The notes beneath the pieces were generated by a model. That model made no database searches. It saw only the letters and a program-made list of their open reading frames with translations, and was not told the DNA's origin. Shown one piece after another: positions 16,901 to 24,555 of a stretch of 64,000 bases of DNA. A program made the position numbers and the translations under genes. The DNA comes from Flavobacterium silvaticum. Lineage in GTDB: Bacteria > Bacteroidota > Bacteroidia > Flavobacteriales > Flavobacteriaceae. How positions within the stretch are numbered: the first letter of the stretch is position 1; each line of letters opens with the position of its first letter. The stretch lies in assembly GCF_012911565.1 (NCBI RefSeq), contig NZ_JAAMPU010000098.1:62001-126000 (forward strand). The letters are read 5' to 3'.

Positions 16901-17401
16901 CTATTCTTTAGAAATATCTTTCTGAAAAGCGTCTCTGGGCGTTCCATCGGCTACATAAATAATCCCACAGTAAGAGAATCCGGATTTTTTGAGGAAGTTT
17001 TGCATCGGGATATTCTCGTGATGCGTATCCACACGTATGTTATCTGTTACAGAAAATGCAAAATCAAAAGCACTTTGGGCAATGCCTTTTACATTTCCGT
17101 TTGTGGCCAATCTGTGGATTACACCATACGGTTTATTGTTGAGCCAACTTCCGTTTTCAATTACTTTATAATAAGGATCCGGATCGTCGCCATATATAAA
17201 GCAAGAGTATCCGGCTATTTCAGAATCGGCTATACACACAAAAGCCTGCTTCAGTTCTATATCTTCAAGAATGACTTCCCGTGACGGATAGCCGTTATTC
17301 CATTGCATCAGGTTTCCGTTTTGCCTCATGATATTCCTGGCCTCATCTAATACCATCATAATCGAATCAATATCAGATTTTGCCGCTTGCCGAATTTGCA
17401 T
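16901..17401 (-). CDS. GNAT family N-acetyltransferase
   Basis: 166 residues. The N-terminus (IRQAAKSDIDSIMMVLDEAR) and the VCIADSEIAGYSCF strand pair are typical of the GNAT fold. The acetyl-CoA loop is the degenerate HRLATNGNVKGIAQSAFDF, then RVDTHHENIPMQNFLKKSGFSYCGIIYV closes the fold. The substrate is unknown. It has a well-formed promoter immediately upstream and appears to be a single-gene unit. Confidence 0.85.
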   Translation of the reverse strand: MQIRQAAKSDIDSIMMVLDEARNIMRQNGNLMQWNNGYPSREVILEDIELKQAFVCIADSEIAGYSCFIYGDDPDPYYKVIENGSWLNNKPYGVIHRLATNGNVKGIAQSAFDFAFSVTDNIRVDTHHENIPMQNFLKKSGFSYCGIIYVADGTPRDAFQKDISKE

Positions 17402-17420
17402 CTTTCAAAAAATTAGGACA

Positions 17421-17449
17421 CAAAGATAACTTTCAGCCATCGGCACAAA
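17421..17449 (-). promoter_or_regulatory. Promoter of the GNAT gene
   Basis: TTTG (17446-17449, minus strand), 17 nt, TAtcTTTG (17421-17428). The -7 box ends 19 nt before the ATG at 17401. Confidence 0.7.
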
Positions 17450-17450
17450 C

Positions 17451-17481
17451 AAAAAAACCACCTGTTTCCACAGATGGTTTT
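17451..17481 (-). terminator. Terminator of the ferritin-like gene pair
   Basis: On the minus strand AACCATCTGT pairs with ACAGGTGGTT (one G-T pair) around a GGAA loop, followed by seven T residues. It abuts the -33 element of the GNAT gene. Confidence 0.85.
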
Positions 17482-17505
17482 CACAATGTATAAAATCAAT
17501 AATCC

Positions 17506-18282
17506 TTATGCGATAAAGACGTTGGCAATATCTACTGCGGTTTGTGTGCTGATGACTTCATCATAAGCTTCCGATTGTGCAGCGGCATCAAATTGTCCGG
17601 CACCGAGGGTTGTGCTTTGTTCTCCATCATAAATGATTTGGAATTCTGCCGGCAAACCGCCTCTGTCGCTTCCGGTGATCCATCCTTTCTGCCCTCTTAA
17701 GCGGCGAATCAATGAGGCATGACGTGCTTCTACGGAATGAATCTGGAGCGCTGGGGTCAAATAGGGTGTTCCCATCAGGAAGCCGGCTTGACCTTTATAG
17801 GCACGCACGCCGGTGTCTTCAAAGCCTTGGGCTACGGCAAGGAATTGCTCGTAGTCTTCAAATGGTGTCAATCCCAAACCGCCCGACCAGTCAAATGTAG
17901 GTACTGGTGGAAGCGCTACTCCTGCAGCTGTCATGGCACTGCTCAAGAAAGAAACATGGTCTGCTTCGTGGTTTGCGATAAGGTTTATGGCTGCCTGATC
18001 TTCTGCCGGGATAATACCGGAATCAACTCCATTGGCATAAAAGGCACTTTCTAAATATTCGAGTGTCAAAGCAAGTTGAAGTGCTCCGGCAGCTGTGGCC
18101 GGTGTAGGTTGTATATCGGCGGCAAAAGATTTATTGGCAAGTGCCGATAGTCCGAATGGAACTGAAGCAAGCGCAAGGCCTTTGCCGATAGTCCCGAATT
18201 GAGAGAAACTATCTCTTCTTGATGTTCCGGATGTGTATAGTTTATCGTCGGTGAACGACTCTAGGAATTTTATAAGATTCAT
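17506..18282 (-). CDS. Ferritin-like domain protein
   Basis: 258 residues. After a polar N-terminus comes a hydrophobic stretch (GLALASVPFGLSALANKSFA, about 34-54) that may be an export signal. The four-helix ferritin-like domain follows (about 60-220), with ALTLEYLESAFYANG, NHEADHVSFL and SVEARHASLIRRLRG carrying the expected Glu and His residues of a diiron-type site. Members of this Ferritin_2-like family have no established reaction. It is the second gene of a pair with 18301-19032, separated by 18 nt, and ends at a strong terminator. Confidence 0.85.
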   Translation of the reverse strand: MNLIKFLESFTDDKLYTSGTSRRDSFSQFGTIGKGLALASVPFGLSALANKSFAADIQPTPATAAGALQLALTLEYLESAFYANGVDSGIIPAEDQAAINLIANHEADHVSFLSSAMTAAGVALPPVPTFDWSGGLGLTPFEDYEQFLAVAQGFEDTGVRAYKGQAGFLMGTPYLTPALQIHSVEARHASLIRRLRGQKGWITGSDRGGLPAEFQIIYDGEQSTTLGAGQFDAAAQSEAYDEVISTQTAVDIANVFIA

Positions 18283-18300
18283 GATGTTGCTGTTTAGGTG

Positions 18301-19032
18301 TTACGGTAAAAACGTTGCGGTGAATGGAGTCGTGATCAGTCCAAGGCTGCTGACTGCGGAAATAATTTCAGAAGGATTTTTAGCCGGATCGAGTCCGTTG
18401 GCATCTGCGGTGTTTGCAAAATCTGTAGAACCTGGGTTGATCAGGTCGCGTATTGCAGAGGCATGTCGCGCTTCAACCGACACGATTTGGCCGGCAATCA
18501 CCAGATAAGCCGAATCGGCAATATACTGTCCGCCTCCATTGTATGCGGCAACGCCTGTGTCTTCAAGAACTGCGGCAGTAGCCAATACAGATGACTCACT
18601 GTCGAAATTCACACCGGCATAAGCGAATTCCAAGGCAGGAAGAACATTTGCACTTGGCAAAAGACTGTTCAATGTAGACTTGAAAAATTCGCGATGGATC
18701 ACCTCGTGTTTGTGGATGTCCGATAGAATGTCTCTGGCTTCTTCAGAAAACGAAGCGAAACCGGCTGAACCTACAACTCTTGTATAGAAATCGGCTTCTA
18801 GTTGTTCAAGGGCGTAGGCATAGGTAAGAACGCCAAAGTCGCCACCGCCTAAATCGAATTTACCATTGCGGACACCGGGAAGGTTATCTGCAGTAGGTGT
18901 AGTATCGTCGTCGTCACTACAGCCTGCAAGCAGTAGTCCGGTTCCGGCCAGCGTGAGGCCGCTTAGCTTGAGGAAGTTTCTGCGTCCGGTAAACGCTTGT
19001 GAAACACCCTCTTTTTTAACTTGTTGTTGCAT
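18301..19032 (-). CDS. Ferritin-like domain lipoprotein with Tat-type signal
   Basis: 243 residues. The N-terminus has a twin-arginine motif RRNFLKLSG followed by a hydrophobic run ending in a lipobox LLLAGC, so a Tat-exported lipoprotein is likely. The ferritin-like domain has YALEQLEADFYTRVV, DIHKHEVIHREFF and SVEARHASAIRDL, mirroring the downstream protein. The two share the E..E/ExxH pattern but are clearly different in sequence, so they are probably ancient paralogues acting together. It is divergent from the LacI-type gene. Confidence 0.87.
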   Translation of the reverse strand: MQQQVKKEGVSQAFTGRRNFLKLSGLTLAGTGLLLAGCSDDDDTTPTADNLPGVRNGKFDLGGGDFGVLTYAYALEQLEADFYTRVVGSAGFASFSEEARDILSDIHKHEVIHREFFKSTLNSLLPSANVLPALEFAYAGVNFDSESSVLATAAVLEDTGVAAYNGGGQYIADSAYLVIAGQIVSVEARHASAIRDLINPGSTDFANTADANGLDPAKNPSEIISAVSSLGLITTPFTATFLP

Positions 19033-19081
19033 AAAATTTATTATTTAGAATTAGTGATTGAGTTGTTTCGCCCGATTGCGA

Positions 19082-19089
19082 TATATTTG
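19082..19089 (+). promoter_or_regulatory. TAnnTTTG element in the LacI / ferritin-like intergenic region
   Basis: TAtaTTTG on the plus strand. A second match (19181-19188) is closer to the LacI gene, so this may be an alternative promoter or chance. Confidence 0.3.
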
Positions 19090-19180
19090 TATACGACAGC
19101 TTTGTAATCTTGGTTTTAAAAAAAATTGAGAAAAAGGATATTTTTTGCATTTTTTTTAATGTTTGATAAAGGTCACTGTA

Positions 19181-19188
19181 TATTTTTG
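19181..19188 (+). promoter_or_regulatory. -7 box of the LacI-type regulator gene
   Basis: TAttTTTG, matching TAnnTTTG, about 58 nt ahead of the ATG at 19247. Confidence 0.45.
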
Positions 19189-19246
19189 CAGTGCATTGTA
19201 CAATTCCCTGTCATAGTTTCAATGTTCGCACCTAACCAATCTGCAT

Positions 19247-20272
19247 ATGAAATCAAAGGCCACGTTAAAACAAATAGCAAAAGACTTGCATGTATCTGTA
19301 TCAACCGTATCAAAGGCGCTCAATGATAGCCCGGAAATCAGCGAACAGACAAAAGCCAAGGTTCAGGAATATGCCAAGCTGAAGAATTATAAGCCTAACG
19401 TCATCGGTCTGAACCTTAAGAACAGAAAGACGAAGACCATAGGTGTAATCATCCCGAATATCCTCAATCCGTTCTTTGCTAAAGTGTTTACTGGCATTGA
19501 AAAAGTGGCGGATGAAAAAGGATATAACCTGATAACCTGTATCTCGAACGAATCGCTTAAAAAGGAAATCCACGCCATGGACATCCTGAGCAACGGGACA
19601 ATTGATGGTTTTATATTATCGATGTCCGAAGAATCGCAGGAAAAGAACCAAACGGAACATTTCCGCCAAATCATAAACGAAGGAACGCCTGTAGTCATGT
19701 TTGACCGTATTGCAGAAGATGTCGATTGTGATAAGGTTGTGGTTGATGATTACGAATCGGCTGTAAATGCCACAAAACATTTGCTTTCTACCGGATGTAA
19801 GAAAATTGCATTATTGTCTTCTATCGACAACCTGAGTGTAGGGAAGTTACGCGCAAAAGGTTATTACGCAGCATTACAGAGCAATGGAATCAGCCAAGAC
19901 AATAATCTGGTTATCCTGACAGATAATGTAGACGATTTTGACGAGCGTTTCCAGAAACTTATGGCCAACAATCGTATCGATGGTGTCTTTGCACTTGACG
20001 AACACGCATCGGTCACAGCCATGAAAGCGGCCATAAAGCAAGGCTATAAAATTCCTGAGGAACTACAACTTATAGGCTTCGCCGATGGTGTATGGTCCAG
20101 AAGGCTTACGCCGAGCCTTTCGACGGTAAGCCAGCACGGGCCCGAAATTGGCGAGGCAGCAGCACATTTACTCATCGACAGGCTTGAAGATAAGAATGAG
20201 GAAGAAGAACCGTTCAAGACCACAATCATTAAAACTGAATTACGTCAGCGGGAATCGACAAGAAAACTTTAA
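19247..20272 (+). CDS. LacI family transcriptional regulator
   Basis: 341 residues. The N-terminal helix-turn-helix and hinge are unmistakable: ATLKQIAKDLHVSVSTVSKALNDSPEISEQTKAKV, then YKPNVIGLNLKNRKT. Residues from about 60 form the periplasmic-binding-protein-like effector domain, with TIGVIIPNILNPFFAKVFTGIE and DGVFALDEHASVTAMKA. Such proteins repress or activate sugar-use genes, but no sugar catabolic genes lie nearby, so the target is unknown and could be elsewhere. It stands alone between divergent ferritin-like genes and a bidirectional terminator. Confidence 0.95.
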   Translation: MKSKATLKQIAKDLHVSVSTVSKALNDSPEISEQTKAKVQEYAKLKNYKPNVIGLNLKNRKTKTIGVIIPNILNPFFAKVFTGIEKVADEKGYNLITCISNESLKKEIHAMDILSNGTIDGFILSMSEESQEKNQTEHFRQIINEGTPVVMFDRIAEDVDCDKVVVDDYESAVNATKHLLSTGCKKIALLSSIDNLSVGKLRAKGYYAALQSNGISQDNNLVILTDNVDDFDERFQKLMANNRIDGVFALDEHASVTAMKAAIKQGYKIPEELQLIGFADGVWSRRLTPSLSTVSQHGPEIGEAAAHLLIDRLEDKNEEEEPFKTTIIKTELRQRESTRKL

Positions 20273-20306
20273 AAGAAAACGGGCCATTTTTGAGCCCGTT
20301 TTCTTT
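20271..20306. terminator. Bidirectional terminator
   Basis: AAAAGAAAACGGGC (20271-20284) and GCCCGTTTTCTTTT (20293-20306) form a perfect 14-bp stem with A and T tracts on both sides, between the convergent LacI gene and T9SS type B gene. Confidence 0.93.
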
Positions 20307-23002
20307 TATCGGACAAGTGAAAAATGCCCTTTTGTAGTTGCGGTTATATTTTGCAGATCTGTCAGTTCTGCTTTGAACCAATAATCAGATGACGGCAATT
20401 CTTTGCCGTTGAGAATGCCGTTCCAGCCTTCATTGTTTTCCATGGAATACAACAACGCTCCGAATCTGTTGAAGATGTCGATTTTGATTTTAGAGAAGTA
20501 ACCGTCCACATTGCGTACTTTCCATAAATCATTATAGCCGTCACCGTTAGGTGTGAAATACGGGTCGAAAGATATTAATACCACTTGAGTATTTATGGGG
20601 ACTTCGCAATCTGCCTTATCCCTCACATAGACGGTATAAATTCCGGGTTGAACGTTTGAAAAGGTGTATTCCGTTCCGGATCCATAGAAATTGAGGTTAT
20701 CTATGGAAAATTCGTAATCGCTATTTCCGGTTACCGAAACATAAATAGAATTACTTCCGGCTTCTACTACATCAAAAGTAATCGCTCCACCCGCAAGGAT
20801 GGCAAAGTTTTTTACCACTTTACAGGTCTTGCCGTTTGCGGTGTGAAATTCTGTGATCTGATAACCTCCGGGTTCTGTAATGGTAATTTCGCGTTCAGTT
20901 CCTATGATGGCGGCGGTTCCGGTGATTTTTTTCCATTCCCAGGCCGTATTCTCAGGATTTCCGGACAGTATTATCGATTCGTTGCCGCAAAGAATCACTT
21001 GTCCGGGAACCGTCGTGACCACAGGTGGATTAACGATAAGTTCATATGGTCCGATTCCGGTACAATCGTTACTCTCATCATCAATCCGGAGCCACAGTGT
21101 TGTAGAAGGAAAATCCACTTTAAACATATCGTCATCGACGATTATTTCATTGGTTTTTCCCAGAGCGTCCTGCTGGCTAGGGTAGAATTGCAAATTTTCT
21201 ACATCTGAAATGTTGAGTTGGTCACGGATCGACTCTTCATACATTCCCAGCCAGAACCGGCCGATGTAATTATCCTCTATCCCGTCCGTGCCCTCACACA
21301 CGACATAAGGATCCAGTGGCGGTAACGGATGGTATTCGGCCTGGATCATGAAATCTGTGAGTGTGGTACATCCAAACTGGTTGACCATCTTCACGAAAAT
21401 CTTCTCCGGATTTATAGTGTTGACGTAATGATCCGGATTTTGTATTGGATTTGTATCAGCCATCAAATCTTCAGGCGTGTGATAAAACGAAAAAGTATAT
21501 TCATACCTGATGCCTTCGTACTGAGGTAGTTTGCCGTTCAGGTTATTCAGGTTAAACAGTTCCGAACCGTTGTTGTCCGCATCGCATTGGCGTAAATAAG
21601 TGTTGGCTGGAATAGAAGGGAAGTGATACGAAAATACATCTTTATAGAGTGTCACCGGATAATCATTCCGACCTGGAATGGTTGCTGTAACTTTATGAAG
21701 CCCCGGAGTTGCGAATAGATGTTCGGGAGTAAGTTCCGTTGAGGTTGACCCGTCGCCGAAATCCCAAAGGATAGTGTTTACCGGCCGAAACGAATCTACA
21801 GAGAAAGCAATAGATTCGCCAAAGCATTTTTCATTGGCAATGATACGGCTTCTCAGCAGTGCGGCAGGAATGTTCGGAAGACCGAGTGTAGAATTGGATT
21901 CTGAAATATCGATCCAACGGAAGTCAACGGAATCTATAGGCTTTTCGGGTGAGTTAACCACTGAAATTCGTTTCAGGCGCGGGTCAGCACCCAGGTTTGC
22001 ACAATAGATTTTACCATTTCGGGCCAACTGAAGCGAACCGTTCCCGGCTCCTACCATTTCTACTTCTGGTTCGTAAGGATAAGGAGGCGGGTTGGGCTCG
22101 AAACGAAACAAAGAGCCACTGGTAGAGCTATAAAGCCAGTATGAATCCTGGGAGAATTCCACACCGTAAGGAATTAGCCGCGCCAGTCCTACAATTGTAA
22201 CGAAATATTTTTTAAATGTGATTGATGGCGCTGATAGGTTCAGGTCAAAAACATATACTTTAGATTCTGATCCGCTGGCTATGGCCAACATACTATGATT
22301 AGGTGAAATCTTCATTTGCCCTGTGGAAGAGAAATCATAATCAAGCGTGATCATCTGCGGATTGGGTTCTTCCGGTATTCCGTCTTGGCCAACAGTCCAG
22401 ATAAACACTGTATTGTTTACAGAAGATGATCCGCCCGCGGCGCCTATGGTGAATACCTTGAACGTATTGGTTGCATAGTCAAAAGTGGTCGCAATATGTG
22501 CAGTCATATTGTCACGAAGCCGTACGTTTTTCAACGTTACTTGTCCCAGCGGATTCGTAGAGAAATCAACAATGCTGTAATACAGGCCTTTTTGTACAAA
22601 CGGATCGACCGATGCAGTTTGCCGGCTGTGAAAAATATAATACAGGTTTTCATTGATGGGGTTCGGGACTATAGCGCACGTTTGTACGGAATCAATATCC
22701 GTAAAAAGATCGGAACCATTTTCCATGATTTCATGGTTTCGGTTCCATACGGTTGCACCGTTGGTATACAACATAAGGATGCCGTCTTTATCAGAAATAG
22801 ATGAACACCCGGCCGGGGTATTCATAGCCCCGTTGAAATCGAGCGCAAATTCACCATTACTGAAATCCAGTCCGGCGTTTTCACCAAAATACCAATGATT
22901 CGTTTCGTTTTGGGAAAATGATACCAAGCTGCTTATCAGGAGTAGAATAAGCAGGTTCCATTTGAATTTACGCGAAATCGCATGTAGGTAAAATTCAGGC
23001 AT
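20306..23002 (-). CDS. T9SS type B cargo protein with PKD-like domain
   Basis: 898 residues. A hydrophobic signal (NLLILLLISSLVSFSQ) ends about residue 31. The N-terminal about 350 residues, starting NHWYFGENAGLDFSNG, resemble a beta-propeller-like module common in such proteins. A PKD motif (ILWDFGDGSTSTELTPEHLFATPGLHKVTATI) is near residue 410-445. The C-terminus is a type B sorting domain (gliding motility-associated C-terminal): YFTPNGDGYNDLWKV, FNRFGALLY and GWNGILNGKELPSSDYWFKAEL. Type B cargo depends on PorP-like proteins for secretion; none is in the window. Function unknown. Confidence 0.9.
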   Translation of the reverse strand: MPEFYLHAISRKFKWNLLILLLISSLVSFSQNETNHWYFGENAGLDFSNGEFALDFNGAMNTPAGCSSISDKDGILMLYTNGATVWNRNHEIMENGSDLFTDIDSVQTCAIVPNPINENLYYIFHSRQTASVDPFVQKGLYYSIVDFSTNPLGQVTLKNVRLRDNMTAHIATTFDYATNTFKVFTIGAAGGSSSVNNTVFIWTVGQDGIPEEPNPQMITLDYDFSSTGQMKISPNHSMLAIASGSESKVYVFDLNLSAPSITFKKYFVTIVGLARLIPYGVEFSQDSYWLYSSTSGSLFRFEPNPPPYPYEPEVEMVGAGNGSLQLARNGKIYCANLGADPRLKRISVVNSPEKPIDSVDFRWIDISESNSTLGLPNIPAALLRSRIIANEKCFGESIAFSVDSFRPVNTILWDFGDGSTSTELTPEHLFATPGLHKVTATIPGRNDYPVTLYKDVFSYHFPSIPANTYLRQCDADNNGSELFNLNNLNGKLPQYEGIRYEYTFSFYHTPEDLMADTNPIQNPDHYVNTINPEKIFVKMVNQFGCTTLTDFMIQAEYHPLPPLDPYVVCEGTDGIEDNYIGRFWLGMYEESIRDQLNISDVENLQFYPSQQDALGKTNEIIVDDDMFKVDFPSTTLWLRIDDESNDCTGIGPYELIVNPPVVTTVPGQVILCGNESIILSGNPENTAWEWKKITGTAAIIGTEREITITEPGGYQITEFHTANGKTCKVVKNFAILAGGAITFDVVEAGSNSIYVSVTGNSDYEFSIDNLNFYGSGTEYTFSNVQPGIYTVYVRDKADCEVPINTQVVLISFDPYFTPNGDGYNDLWKVRNVDGYFSKIKIDIFNRFGALLYSMENNEGWNGILNGKELPSSDYWFKAELTDLQNITATTKGHFSLVR

Positions 23003-23110
23003 TTTTTGTTTTTGAAACAGACGTGACCGGAATCACCCCAGTTTCGCAAGATACGAAATTAATTTCGGTATTGTAAGAAATATCAGATTTGGCTATAATC
23101 TGTCGATAAT

Positions 23111-23142
23111 AAAAAAAACACTCCGGTTAAAGAGTGTTTTCC
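23111..23142. terminator. Terminator of the DUF1579 gene region
   Basis: AAAACACTC (23115-23123) pairs with GAGTGTTTT (23132-23140), flanked by an A run and T run. It lies after the minus-strand DUF1579 gene and works in that direction. Confidence 0.8.
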
Positions 23143-23171
23143 TATTTTGAATGCCGATTTTTTACAATACT

Positions 23172-23825
23172 CTATTTTGCACGTGTCATGACAATTTCCA
23201 TCGACTTATATTCGGAACCGTTTTTAGTGTCGAACATGCTCATTTTTCGTGTATTATCGTCTACAATGACATATTCCTCACGATACTTGACGTTCTTTTT
23301 TGTCAACGGATCTGTAGTTTCACCGGCAAAGCTAAATGTTTTACTGGCAGCATCATATGTGCCTTCAACATACATAAAACCGGTTCCCATATTGTCATAA
23401 AAAGTTGAAAAAGCCTTACCGGAAGCATTATTGAAACCAACCGTACTTTTTCCTTCAAAAGGCATCCCCATCATCGTGCCTTTGTAGACAGATTCCTGAT
23501 ATTTGCCGTCAAAGACCATTTTTACGTCTGCCTGCGTGGTAGATTTTTCAGGTTTGGCATCCGGTCCTTCCCAAAAAGTCATGTCGCAATTCCATTTTCC
23601 GGTATCGCTGGCCAACACCTTATGGACTTCTCCAGGCGTTGCAAAGTCCATCCAGGCCTTCATTTTGGCAGCTGAATCCATTGGTTTTTCAGCTTCGGCG
23701 GTTTCAGTCTTTACAGTATCCTTTTCAGTCGTTGTTGTGGTAACTGCTTTGTCTTCGGCCTTTTTACACGATCCGAAAGCCAATGCAATAACGGACATGG
23801 TAAGAAACACTTTTTTCATATTCAT
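23172..23825 (-). CDS. DUF1579 family lipoprotein
   Basis: 217 residues (an ATG two codons later is equally good). The signal ends in LAFGSC, so a lipoprotein is likely. A Thr/Glu/Lys-rich linker (about 25-50) leads to a DUF1579 domain: TPGEVHKVLASDTGKWNCDMTFWEGPDA, FDGKYQESVYKGTMMGMPFEG, and TFYDNMGTGFMYVEGTYD. The domain has a lipocalin-like beta-barrel pattern. Function unknown. Confidence 0.85.
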   Translation of the reverse strand: MNMKKVFLTMSVIALAFGSCKKAEDKAVTTTTTEKDTVKTETAEAEKPMDSAAKMKAWMDFATPGEVHKVLASDTGKWNCDMTFWEGPDAKPEKSTTQADVKMVFDGKYQESVYKGTMMGMPFEGKSTVGFNNASGKAFSTFYDNMGTGFMYVEGTYDAASKTFSFAGETTDPLTKKNVKYREEYVIVDDNTRKMSMFDTKNGSEYKSMEIVMTRAK

Positions 23826-23888
23826 CAGTTTTAAGATATTGAATTAAAGATACTTATTAATTCAATTCCAAAAAATAATAAAAAACGA

Positions 23889-24461
23889 TTATTCCTTAAC
23901 GACTTTGAAACGTTGGATTTTTCCCTGTGATTCAGCTTCGACGAAGTAAATTCCGCTCGGGTAATTTTCCATGTGGATTTTAGCCTCCGGAGTCGTTGTG
24001 GTCGATTCCCACAGTTTTTGTCCTGAAAGATTGAACATGGAAATTTTGTCGATGCTTGAAGGAGCAGAAATGGTAAGTACGTCACGAACCGGATTCGGGT
24101 AGAATTTCAATTCATTGGCTTCGACAGAAGGAACGGCAAGAGCCTGAACCGTAATGGTTCCGGTCATCATCGGGTGGATTTCACAATAGTAAGGAGTGGC
24201 TCCCGTAATCGTAAATACGTGTTCGTAAGAAGAACCTGTTCCGCTGATCACAGGGCTTGCAAAGGTTTCGGCAGCGCCATCTGAAGTAGTAACGGTGTGA
24301 GGGATATTGCTGGTCCACATCCATTTTACCGTGTCGCCGTTATCGATGGTCATACTTGCCTGGGCATTCGTGATACCCATAAACCAGTTAATGACGTGCG
24401 TTGTCTGTGCAAACGCGATTGGTCCGGCCAAAAATGCCGCTAAGAGTAATAGTTTTTTCAT
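23889..24461 (-). CDS. Cupredoxin-domain protein with T9SS type A sorting signal
   Basis: 190 residues from MKKLLLLAAFLAGPIAFAQ (signal peptide). The start at 24461 is preferred over 24488, because the -7 box lies at 24486-24493. The mature part is a plastocyanin-like domain: DNGDTVKWMWTSNIPHTVTT then TPYYCEIHPMMTGTI. The His, Cys, His and Met are in the right order for a type 1 copper site (H...C...H...M). The C-terminus (about 120-190) is a type A sorting domain (FYPNPVRDVLTISA ... GIYFVEAESQGKIQRFKVVKE). A blue copper protein placed on the cell surface by T9SS is the inference. Confidence 0.88.
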   Translation of the reverse strand: MKKLLLLAAFLAGPIAFAQTTHVINWFMGITNAQASMTIDNGDTVKWMWTSNIPHTVTTSDGAAETFASPVISGTGSSYEHVFTITGATPYYCEIHPMMTGTITVQALAVPSVEANELKFYPNPVRDVLTISAPSSIDKISMFNLSGQKLWESTTTTPEAKIHMENYPSGIYFVEAESQGKIQRFKVVKE

Positions 24462-24485
24462 GATACCTGATATTAAATTCGGTAC

Positions 24486-24493
24486 CAAATCTA
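24486..24493 (-). promoter_or_regulatory. -7 box of the cupredoxin gene
   Basis: The minus strand reads TAgaTTTG, 25 nt before the ATG at 24461. Confidence 0.5.
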
Positions 24494-24555
24494 TAAAAGC
24501 TATTCAGCGCGGACGGGGCAAAATGATTAAGCGATGATTTTCGCCTAGAATTCGA

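Noticed and set aside
16633..16947. 104-codon minus-strand frame between rplM and the GNAT gene
   Set aside because: It would cover the well-supported rplM promoter and overlap the GNAT coding end.
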